From NCBI GenBank assembly GCA_035771165.1, contig JAWNZC010000322.1, forward strand, positions 6,744,501 through 6,808,500: a stretch of DNA of 64,000 bases. The letters run 5' to 3'. Of this stretch, positions 9,952 through 21,500 are shown piece by piece. The translations under genes were made by a program, and so were the position numbers. The notes below the pieces were generated by a model, which was not told the DNA's origin, searched no databases, and saw nothing but the letters and a program-made list of their open reading frames with translations. This DNA comes from Paragorgia papillata. Lineage: Eukaryota > Cnidaria > Anthozoa > Scleralcyonacea > Coralliidae. Each line of letters opens with the position of its first letter. Positions within the stretch are counted from its first letter, which is position 1.

Positions 9952-12900
9952 AGTACGGTAAGCAGTATTTCAGAAAGTACAGTACTGTACTGTCAATTTC
10001 ATCTGCCTGTGATCATGTGATGGAAACAGGTCTCAAGACCATGCCAAACAATAAATTAATGTTTTCTTTCCCCATGCAGTTATTATGTTTTGGTGAGATT
10101 TACTGTATTATGTGTCAGATTGAGCTACTAGTACCAGTGACCCCTCTCCTACCCCCACGGTAGCACTAATACAGTACCTTTGTGTCATTGAGTTAATCCT
10201 ATGTAGGCTAGGGTGGGGGTTGGAATGTGCCTGTGGACACCAACTTACAATGTTTACATCTGCTTCTACTAATAGTTTAGCAACATTAGCACTCTACTCA
10301 CAAGACTACTAGGCAAACACATGTTCTAGTTTTTCGTAGAAAATGGTGTCATCTAATGTCCCTTTCTTATATATAACCCTATCTAGACTGGGCTTTTCCT
10401 TGGATGTGTTGCAATTAAACATTTACAGTTTAATATGTTAAGTCTGAATGTATGTGACACTTTTGTTTTTAGTAGCACCAAGTTCTGATGTTTCAGTAGT
10501 AAGAGCTTCAGATTTCATGACAATCAAAAAGTACTTTTTGGGTTTTCTTAATTTCTTTTAACATAAAGAACTTATTGTATCAATTAACCAGTGCCATTCT
10601 GTACTGCAACAATTGAAATTTTTGAAACATGACAACTGAGCTTGGGATACATATTCACAGGTAGATGAAATTGACATTATAGAAATAATTGGAAGCATGG
10701 GCATGGTTACCATGGTAACTAGTTTGTAAGTAATTTTTAGAAGTACTTTATAATTTATTCCTGTTCAATAAGTACAGTACTTAACAAGCACTAGCACTAC
10801 ATTGCTGTAATAAGAATTAATTAATATTTATGTTCTAACACAATACCGCAAAGGATTATAGTCCAGTTTAAGAGTATGACATCAAAACACCGTTTGCTGA
10901 GGTTTTATGCCTAAAACGACTATATTATTTTATATTTTTATTTATTACACTTCCACCTAAATAGTAGATGACAGCATGCCATGCACAACAGAGCTACAAT
11001 CTTGGACAATAATGTTGTAACACCCCCGCCCCCCCAAATCAATGTTGTAACAACTCTGCTTCCCGCAATCAATGTTGGCGCAAGCTTTCAAATGACATTG
11101 AATCGGGGGGCAGGGGATTGAGTGTTACAACTACTTTTGTCCAAGATTGTAGGCTGTAATTTAAGTACACCCTTATTATAACAAAAGAGACCCCAACAGT
11201 AAATAAGTACAATACAGTATGTAAAATGTACTGTATGAACGCATAAATATATATATCTTATTTAATAATCCAAAAGTTGTATGGTATACAATACACGAGA
11301 AGTGGGTTTCAAGATAGCGACCAGTATTACGATTCCCTGACTGAACACCCAAACGTTTGGCAGTCCCTGACTGTGACGATTTGACTAGCAGCTGGTCACT
11401 GTATGGAAAATACTAAATAACTGCAAGTCCCTAAGTCAAAAAGCTAAACGTAGGAATAAAAGTTGAACCGAATTACTAGCATATTTTTTAGAGTTGCCTG
11501 TTTTCCACTTGGCGTTTTTTTTTCTCGCGCGAATTTGAGACCTGAGAGAAGAAAAAGTTGCCTCAGACCGGGTATTGGGATAAATTTTACGATTTAAAAT
11601 TTTCATAAGATCGTCCCAATACTCCAATAGCGTATTTTCGAGCTGCTATTTATAGCCCAAAATGCGGACAAACCAAAATTGACTTTCAAATGAGCCATTA
11701 TCTATTGTTCGGACTGCTAGAATTTTGGATAAAAGCGGACAAACCTAAATACTGACGTCATCACGACGGAGCGTTATCGATTGGATGGTTCCAGGCGATA
11801 GGGACGATCGAAACGATCTTAGGGCGCTTTCCAATTGACAAGGTTAGACCGGTCAGTCTGGCCAGAATGGACTTGCTTTTGATTAGGACCAAATTTTCCA
11901 GTCTGAGCGTCCTAAGTCTCAAACGAATCGTGTTCCATGTAACCGGACTGACCGGTGTAACCGTGTAAATGGAAAGCCCCCTTATACTGTAGAAACCATG
12001 CAGGGTTTAACTATAAGTGTATAGGCTTCACGGACCTACGTGGTGAATGTTTTCTTTTTGAATAATATCTTCCTATAGAGTATACTAGACGTTGAGATGA
12101 AACCCGTCTACCGATCGTGCATGACTGCATGTATACCTTTAGTCGCGGCTGGTTGTCATTCATATATATCACTAGAGAAGATTTTTTTCTATGTCCCGTA
12201 TTTTCAGTGAAAAGCGCTCAAAACCTTAGAACTTTTTGGCACATCACTCAAAACGTTTTCTATTTTAGCTTGATTGCATATTATCTAGTTTAGATAACCA
12301 ACAAACGTTTTATGAGCATTTGCAGGTTAAGAAACATATAAGGAAAAAGAACTCCATAAGGTAGATTTGCTACAAAAATGTTGAATCCCCGCCATATAAA
12401 GCGTAATCAAATGCAAAAGTTGCTCGTGTTCAAATTAAATTAAATTAAATTAAATTAACAATTTCTTTTGGGCGTACCACTTAAAATCTCTTTATTTTAG
12501 TATTATTGCAGTGTTGTTCGTCAGTAGAAATCAGTTTTGAGCGCTTGTTACGTGACATGGAGAAAATTCTCCTCTTAAGCAATCAACAACACGTACGGCC
12601 ACAGCCCTCTGCTAACCTGTGCAACCAGCTAGAGTAGACTGCCCACCTATATAAGCTTGTAATTTAATAACGGCCTATTTTGCTTTAATGTTTAAAAGTA
12701 TAGTTTTTGCACGTGTCATGTGTTGGACTTCCTCAACAATATAGATTTTTAAGATTTTCATACTCAATTGAGATATGGTCTGGAAACGAAAGTCTTTGTA
12801 ATTCTATCCTTTTTAATAAAATGACAGGTGTCTCATGCACGATCTGATTGGTCGAGCCCCATTTTCACTCAGAGTACAGAGACCACGACATTGCAACGCA

Positions 12901-13200
12901 TGCTCTGTTTGGTTAAATCTACGTAATCACTGGCGTAGTTATTTGATTACGCCATCATTCGTCAGCGGATTCTCGGTCACTTTGCTTTGGTGGCTTCTTC
13001 TTGTTTTTTTTTACCTCGTAAAACGGTTAGTTATTTTAAACAAATAGAAAATGACTTTTGCGTCTCTGTACTGTGATGAAACACGAATGACGTAATTTCA
13101 ACCGGAAAAATGTGTGGACCGAAGCTTAGCAAAGAAATATTTTACGTGGTGTTTCCACAAAACTTATTTATATTAAGTTTTCTTTACTCCGTATTCGAAA
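9952..13200. other. Intergenic; several MITE remnants, no gene
   Basis: No exon recognised. Inverted-repeat elements seen: 10988-11156 (ends CTACAATCTTGGACAA and its complement), 11822-11980 (ends GGCGCTTTCCAATTGACA-like, with GACCGGTCAG inside each arm) and about 12190-12560 (arms with AAAAGCGCTCAAAACC). A 63-codon minus-strand frame near 11436-11627 has no recognised homologue and is flanked by MITE-like DNA. Confidence 0.5.
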
Positions 13201-13207
13201 TATTTAA

Positions 13208-13355
13208 CAATTATTGGACGAGGTCGAGCAAAATATCGTGATTTGTCAGTGGCGAGCAGATCAACTATTTGCCGATGCCGAAGGCAGAGGCAAATAACTG
13301 AACTGCGAGACACTGACAAATCACGATATTTTGTGAAAACCGAGTTCAATAATTG
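13208..13355 (+). mobile_element. Hairpin MITE with C-GA-T / A-GA-G apex around GCC-GAA-GGC
   Basis: Arms run from CAATTATTGG at 13208 to the complementary CAATAATTG ending at 13355 and contain AATATCGTGATTTGTCAGT. The tip at 13273-13289 reads CGAT GCC GAA GGC AGAG: a three-pair stem on a GAA triloop, with GA/AG opposed and a T-A pair where the other copies have G-C. Confidence 0.75.
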
Positions 13356-14186
13356 TTTTATTATTCGATTTATTTTTTATTTGACATTGTTTACCTGTAA
13401 TTATGTCCATTCATTTCTTTCCAGCTTGGCTGAACGAGCGATTTACGTTTGCCGAAATTGAGTGTAACGCGCATGAGCAAAATATTATTTGATGCAAAAC
13501 AACATCTCCAACTAATGCGCACGAGCAGACTGTTATTTGTAGGCGGTTATTTGCAGGTGACGTAGCGGTCCCTCAACCAATTAAAAGGAAGATAAAAATA
13601 AATCGAATAATAATTAAATTTGTTTGATATGTAAATGGTGGTCTCTGACGTCATAACTGTGGTGGAGCATTTCACACAAGGCAAACTCCAGTTATATCTC
13701 CAAATTTGTTAAAAAAATCACTTGAAACTGTGCACATTAGATATATTCTAGGCGACTGGAAAAAGCTAGGTTAACATTAACACTAATTGTTAATCCCGAA
13801 AGCACTGAATTTTAAGAACTAAACAAGGTCATATTAATGAACGTTTATTATAGACAAAAGTGATTTACAAAACAAGAAAAGTAAATTGACAAAAAAATGT
13901 GTACACGAATAAGCTCGATTGTCCAAGGTTAAACAAGTTACGATAATTTCCTTTTGAAGGTTTTCATAGCGCTACTAGTATAATTCAAGACAGGTTTATG
14001 AAAACACAACATTTATTATTTATTTGCCGTTGACTCAGGACTTCATCAGAATAATATGTCAATAAATAATAAACGTCAGAAGATAAATAATAAACATGGT
14101 GTCTTCACAAGCCTATGTTGAATTACTGTTACGATAAGTTTCGCCGTTAAGATTCTAACTTGAAACACTTAGTCAGCAATGTATTA

Positions 14187-14477
14187 CTAGAATAGCGAGG
14201 TTAAGTTCGACTTCCGATGCGAGTACCAATACTGAATACGGTTCTGATCATGCCCAGTAGATCGCTTAAAGACGGCGTATGGGATTTCGGTAGTCAACAC
14301 TTCCGAAGTAGGCCGAATTTCGGTAGTCAGTTTGATGGGATGATGCAGACCGAATATGGGATCTGGTCGCTCTAATTTTCTTAGCTTTAGGGCGAGAAGA
14401 AGCTCTTCCTCGTCTATAATGTCATCATCATATGCTTGCAGAAGTAAGACGTCTTCGAGGTTTATATTACCCACCAT
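14187..14477 (-). pseudogene. Harbinger (HARBI1-like) transposase N-terminal fragment
   Basis: A 96-codon frame beginning MVGNINLEDVLLLQAYDDD and then D-E-E-E-L-L-L-A-L. A run of L/D/E followed by basic residues is characteristic of the region upstream of the DDE nuclease in animal Harbinger proteins. The nuclease domain itself is missing, and the last part of the frame is terminal-repeat sequence. Recognition rests on composition and order more than on strong identity. Confidence 0.35.
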
Positions 14478-14609
14478 CTTTCACAGTTTCAGTATTCGCA
14501 TTCGAATTAGCAAGCTTATTGGATTCCGAATATGACAACGAATCGGAATCGGAAGTGTAGACTATATCGGTATATTGGTATTCGCATCGGAAGTCGGGCT
14601 TAACCTCCC
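14199..14609. mobile_element. Harbinger-like element with ~36-bp inverted repeats
   Basis: The left end has GAGGTTAAGTTCGACTTCCG and the right end is its complement through GTCGGGCTTAACCTC. The arms also share GAGTACCAATAC / GTATTGGTATTC. Between the ends is a minus-strand open frame (14477-14187) whose start resembles the N-terminus of Harbinger-type transposases. The target duplication is not clear. Confidence 0.55.
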
Positions 14610-14918
14610 CAATGAAAAAACATTAACTTTGGTATCGATCAAACTCATCAGATCCATTTAGGTTGGAGGAGACCCCTTTTAACTTTACACAGCTAAGGAT
14701 TATTTTTTTTTAATTAATTAATTAATATTAAAGGTCAAAATTTGTTCATGTGACTTCTTACAAAGATAATACAGAAAAGCTTGAGAGTATATACTTTTTT
14801 CGATGTATATATGCATGGGGATCCATCCAGCGTGAAATTGAGGAGGGCTTCTGAAAACTTATGCAAGACCTCCTCCGTCTTTCATTGCTGGCTATATACT
14901 TTTAGGGGGGATATAAGT

Positions 14919-15366
14919 AGTGGCGGATCAAGGGGAGGGCACTTTGGGCACGCTTTTGGGCCCCCCGCGGATTTTTGGCCTTTTGGTCTTCATTTTAAGT
15001 CTTATATATTATCGCTTTATCGTACATTACAACTTACAAGAAAAGCGAAAATATTTCAGAATCATTCCAAAACCTACGGCTATAAGAAACTTGTAAATTA
15101 ATTTATAATCTTCAATCTAAACTTTGAAATATCTTAGAAATGGAACCAGAGTTCCAGAAATGTAGGTTGAGTAGCAATGTACCACAGATAAACACAAACA
15201 TTTTTACAAGATAGCTATTCGCAGCTGCCAGCTTGTTGCTATTCGCATTTTTTTAGTTAATTTTCTCCGATGTTTCTTGTCTCTTTCTGACTTGAGAGGG
15301 GGGGGGGGCAGATGTGAATTTGCTACTAATGTGCCAGGGGGCCCGCGCATGTTTGATCCGCCACTG
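14919..15366. mobile_element. Non-autonomous DNA element, AGTGGCGGATCAA ends
   Basis: The left end AGTGGCGGATCAA and right end TTGATCCGCCACT are perfect 13-bp inverted repeats, and GGGCCCCC blocks lie just inside each. The ~450-bp interior is non-coding and contains a G run near 15298. A clear target duplication was not found. Confidence 0.6.
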
Positions 15367-15591
15367 CCACTAAGCATCATGTCTTCTTTTCTAATATCAA
15401 TGCCTTGGCACTATACTTGATAAAAATCAGTATGAGTATAATTTGTATTTCAACACATGTTTTAAATGACCGAATGTAGTAATATTAGTATCTTATACGT
15501 TGTTTTCTCGGGTTATTTATCTTATATGTAATAACTGCAAGAATATGTCCCATAATTTTTTAGATCATACTTCATTTAAATTATTCAATAT

Positions 15592-18500
15592 TCAAGTGCA
15601 CTTTTTCCAGTCTAGTCCACCACAAGCCGCTGAGATGATGAAGTAAAGAACAAGCTAAAAACAATACAAAATACAGCAAAAGTTAAGTTATGTGTTTCGG
15701 TTCAACGCACAGCTAAACCACATGTAGTTAGTCTTCCAATATAGACTGTTTGGGTATAAATATAAACAATAAGATTTTCATTGATTATTTGAACGTTGGA
15801 ACTTCATATGCAAGTGGTCTATTGTTGTTGCAATAACAAATAAAACAAAGTTCCGTGCATATGTACTCTTATAAAGGCACATTTGACGTCATTTGAACAC
15901 GAAAGAAGTTGAGTAGAGGCACGAGGTGATAGCCGAGTGCCTTTACACTTCTTTCGTGTTCAAATCACGTCAAATGTACCTTTATAAGAGTACATATGCA
16001 CAGGAGCGGTATGTTTTATTTGTTTTATAAAATATGACGAAAAAAAACAAACTAAAAGTGGGATAGTTTTGAAAATTCGCTAGCTTTTCCCACCAGGTGA
16101 CGCCATCCTACACCACTTCACGCCATTTTACGTCATTCATGATCTTCATACTCTTATAAATGCAGGGCCCAGCCAATCAGAGCGTGTATATATATTGATA
16201 TATATCTTTATAGCCTGTACATTTTTATCAGAACACCATTATTTTAGTCTTACCGGCTGAAGAAGGTTTTAGTTAAACCGAAACGTTCCGTTTTTAATAT
16301 ATTTTAAGTCAGTGTCAATCATTTTGTTAGTTTTTAAACATTACGCCTGACTGTATACACAGTATTTTTAAATATATATATATATATATTAGCTTATTGT
16401 GATAAAACGTCAACGTGCAGTATATATACTTACTATTACAACGACGGCTAAAAGGATGATCATTTTCACATTTTTCCACCACATAACTCGAGCCAACGTT
16501 TTACTTGACTTCTTAAAGGTCATTGACTAAAAGTATTACAATGATTATAAAAAATATAAAAAATACACTTTTTAAATTTACACTTTTTATATATTAAATT
16601 ATTTAAAAAAAATTATATGTTGTTGGTGGTATAATGTAAAAGTTAAAAGGTTCTGTTCAGCACAATGTTGTCCATGCTGGTCAACTCAACTCGCTGTCCA
16701 GTCCGTTCTGCGCATGACTGGCTCAGTGTTAACATGGCAGAAAATCAATCGAGTCTGCGGGATGTCTCTTCGGATTACTTATATTTCTTCTAAAAATGTT
16801 TTGTTTCGTTTACAATTTATAAAGAGGAAGCAAGAAAAACTTACAATCTTGAAAGAAGCATCACTATTTTCGTACATGCATGTCATGCGTAAAACCGACT
16901 GGAGAGCACCATTAATAGTTTAATTTGACCTCGCAAACATTTAGACACAAGCGTGTATTTTCCCAAAAACGAGCATACCAAGCTGATAAATATAGTCTGA
17001 AAGCAATGAAAAACATCAACTTACTGCGGTGTTTAGATCCCTTGAACGATCAACTAAGAGTTCAAGACGTTCTCCTCGTTGAGATATAGTGTCTAAAACA
17101 AGCAAGAATAAAAAAATTAAGGTAATTAAACGTAACAGAACATTTACATTACATTCTGTGGTTCTTAAGATGGGAAGGTGCTCCCTTCCGAGGACATGAC
17201 CAACATGCTAGGAATATTTGAATTTTTTGAGAGTCAGTAAAACTTGACCATATGGTATTGAACAATCGTGCAGAAGAAGCTATATCAGAAGACTACGGTT
17301 GAACTTGCCGTAACGCATGCGTGACAATCATCACGTCAATCGATAGCGTGCAAACCCGCGGTGAAGAACGATCTCTGCGTATACCTGATTGATTGACCGT
17401 CATTTCAAATGTTTATACGTAAAATAAACTCACTCCTAGTATGTCGATAAAGACCTACCTAATATGAACGAGTTTTCTGATTGGCTATATAAAAAACAAT
17501 TATCAATTCGTTCCTATGTTCGTTACTGATAATAGGATTAGGGTTTTTGTTTGGGTAAGGTTATCTAAACCAATCAGAAATCTTCTTAGTATAGGTAGGT
17601 GGCGATCCTACATAGATCAGAACTGCTTAGTTTCAAAGATAATGAAGTTTTGATGTATAATGTCCAGCTGCAGTTATTTATACTAGACACTAAGCGATTT
17701 TGAAATTTGAATGATCATCAGTAATCTATATGACCATTTCCTCTCAACTATTCTACTTTCTGTGTGTCGGTTTTACAATATAATTTAATGTTATCAGCTA
17801 ACTTTCGTTTACTATATAAAACGAACTTTGCTAGCTCTTTCTCTTTATAAAACTTTCTATTGACGTGACCTTTGTAACATTTTGACATAATCTCCCTTGT
17901 TTAAATAAAAAAACCCAACTTTGTTATCTTTGTTATCTGAACAGTTGTTGTAACAGTTTATAGAGATGGCAGGAGAGGGGGTGTAAAAAGAATGGTTTTG
18001 GAGAAGCTTGGGTTAGAAAAGGATGAGAAACCGTATTTTAGTTAAAGAAAGACTACACTGCATTCAGTTGATGTTGTGATGTAAAAATCAATTAATACTT
18101 ATCTATAGGGTTAGAATAGAGGTCAGGGTTAGTTAATGCATGCTAAATTGTTCTTAAAATATGACTTAACAACATCAACAGATTGCAGAATAACTTTACC
18201 CATTACTCATACAGCGGATTGTAAACTTACAATCTTGCATAAGCTGACTTCATTTAACACTAGACTCTTTTACTCTTTTACTCTTTTACTCTTTTACTGC
18301 AACTTGCGAGTTTTTTTCCCATGGGTAGATTTGTTGCAAGTTGCAAGAAAAATCTCATCGTGTAACAGCACCTTAATAACAATCTGTAACAATGAACTAT
18401 GAAACAAACTCCGTGCATGCATATAGTAACGACTGTGATTTAAGCACTTATGGCTAAGTACATATTCCAAGTACCTATATTTTTCACCATAATTCCTTTC

Positions 18501-21500
18501 AGTTCCTCTATTTCACCATGAACTCGGGTAATGTTGTCACTTGGCTCTGTATCCTCCGAGTACCTTTTCTAATAGAAAAAGTGACAAAAGTAAACATCAG
18601 TCACGATCTATAAAGGAAAATGGAGGGTCCACAATAGGTTTATCGGGACGCGGGATAAGGATTATTTTGATAACGAGAAATGGGATACAAGAGAAAATAT
18701 TGACGAGATTCGAGATTTCAAAAAAAAAGACGGGAAACGAGATCTAGAAGTATTTGCTGTCGTGATTCGGGAAATAAGGAAAATTGAACAACGGGATTCG
18801 GGATTCCTAAATAACGAAGACATTGGTCGGGATTCAGTAGTCGGGATTGGACCTAACCAAACTTGTCGGGATACGAGGAAGGGTAGTAAATATCAAACGG
18901 GATTTAAGAAGCCTATTCATGTGGACCCTCGAAATGCTAGACTCGACTTCGGCTTGGGTTGTAAACGCCCACGCAGTTTGACCATATTGCATGTGTTGTA
19001 TATTACATATACAGTACACTACTTGTTTATTTTAATAAGAACTTGAAAATATGTTAATTTTTTGTGTCTTTTACTTTATTACCAGAAAACTCGGCATTAT
19101 TCGTATATTTATAATTAAAACTATAATAAACTAATTGATCAATATTAAAAAAAAGGCTTATAATTACCATTTCTGTTGCCAAAACTCTAGAAAATTCACT
19201 GTTCATGGCAAATGGGAGAGCAGTGTCGACCCGTCCTTGATATGTTCTTTGAAATCTTGAAGTATGACATTAAAAATCATTTTAATTAAAAGAATTATAA
19301 GGGTGAAATATTGTAATAAATGAACAACTGTATTCCTAATGTCAAATTTACATAACGCATAAAACATATTATACAACAAGCTACATCGTTGACACGTATA
19401 AAACGATGAACAATACGGGATCTCAGAGCCTTGGGTATCCTGTCCTTAAAGTCAAAAGAATGCGTCAGTCGAAGATAGAGCTGATCACAAAAGATAACGC
19501 GAAGAAAGGCACTAGAGCAGAGCTTACGAATGAGTGCAAATTCCGACATCATATTAGTGTCCAGTGGAAGACAAGCGTACTCAGTGGTAACCGTAAATTC
19601 TTGTATAGCTAGGATACTAACCACTTTAAATTACAAAGCTTAAAATATATCTCTGATGAAAATATTGTTGGCAATGTTTTTGCATAATCCTAAAGATGTT
19701 ATGGTAGTTAGTAATCGTGCAAAGTTTCATTTCAAAATTCGTTGAAGAAAAGGTGATACTTTACTTTTGTTGACAACAACAATGATCTTTTGTTTATGTT
19801 GAGTCTATGACGTCATAAGTTCTCCTCAACTCATTCTTCTCAAACACGGCCAATTTAATGGCAGCGCTCCAAAATACAAACTTCACAAGTACAATACAAC
19901 TTTGTTTTTGAGAATTTTGAAATGAAACTTTGCACAATTACAAAGAACCATATTATCTTTAGGATTATACAGAAACATTATTAACAATATTTTCATCAGA
20001 GAACCACTTTAAAGCTAAAAATATAAGACATTGACTCTTTCACTCTTCCCCCCAGCTCAAGTCTCCATTTATCTTAGCTTTTTTTCAATTTCCAACATTT
20101 CCCCCTTTCTTAAAGTTGCTCACATTTTCTCTTTCTTTTTCCATCCTTAAATACAATACAGTTGACGTAAAAAACTGTAACTGAGTACCACTAATAGTGG
20201 GCTATAACTGTCTGGTGTCCGACAGTTTACTATCGGTATTCGGTAAAGTATACTTCCGGTACATCCCTACTATAAATTTGTTTTAATGTATTAGAGTTGC
20301 AAACACGACTATTTTAGTTTTCCAGCTGTAAAAAAAAATAGATACGATTTTCTTCTAAAGTTTTCCTTCTAAAGTGCCTATGAAACGAAAATTATTGTCT
20401 TATTTGAAAGAACACTTAAAATGATAGAGTAACATCTTTTGAAGTTTTTCGTTTCCTTGCTTTGCTTTTGAGATATTTCAGTTTGTTTGATATGCAAATT
20501 AAATAAAGGTACACCCCCACCCCAGATTCTGTAGTAAAACGTAACTTGTCGATCAATGGATAAAAAGGAAATTGGTCGTAAGATTGAGTTGATCAGTAAA
20601 ACCAAAAGTAAATAAAAGTTCAACACCCCAACTCCTCCCCCTCATTCGAAATGGTCAGGGCACTGCGTTGACAATACCAGAAAACATGTTTCAAAAATTG
20701 AAACGTGAATACAATAATAAACTTATCATTCAAACATAATTGTCAATCTCCTTACTTTTTCTTTATTTCAGTCAAGAACAGAAATGCTTTTGATCGTTCA
20801 AAATTCTAAAAAAAACACGAAAGCATGAATTAGTTTAGGATCGCTTATCTTGACTATTTTATACATGTGTGTTCAACCCTTTGTCTAATACCAGACAATT
20901 TTACTCATAAAGTGGAGACCTCCTGGTAATCTGTCCAGAAAAGGGCAGATTGGTTATGTGCCAATGTTTTGTCAGGCATTTGTGTGTTTTGTGCAATTTA
21001 ACAGTTTGTAATGCAATTTGTATTCTTGCAATAGAAAAACAGAACCTTGCTCATTTGATCACACATGAATGACATGAATAGATTTATACTGTATTATATG
21101 AAATAAAATAATAAATACTGTATTTAATATTTTACAACTTACATCATCTGTAATACACAAATAAATTATCCTATCTTCACAAATATAGTGAAAAAGATAA
21201 CTAGATAAAAAAAAATATAGCTGAAGTTAGCAAACATTGGTTGATATGACCAGTTTAGAAACAATACGCTGTTTACAAAATACTAAAACCTACAAAGCTA
21301 ATAGAAGAATTATATTTTACAGTAACTTTCTATGAACCCTAGCTAGGGGTCCCCATCTTTCCCAAGCCAACGTTCGTCATTCCAATCGTGTCTGTTTAGC
21401 AAAAAATGTCTGAAGAAGTACAGCAGTGTGATAATCTGAGAATGTCTAGTACGCCTGCAATTGGTATTTTATTTTATATTTTTTGGTATATACTTTTTCT

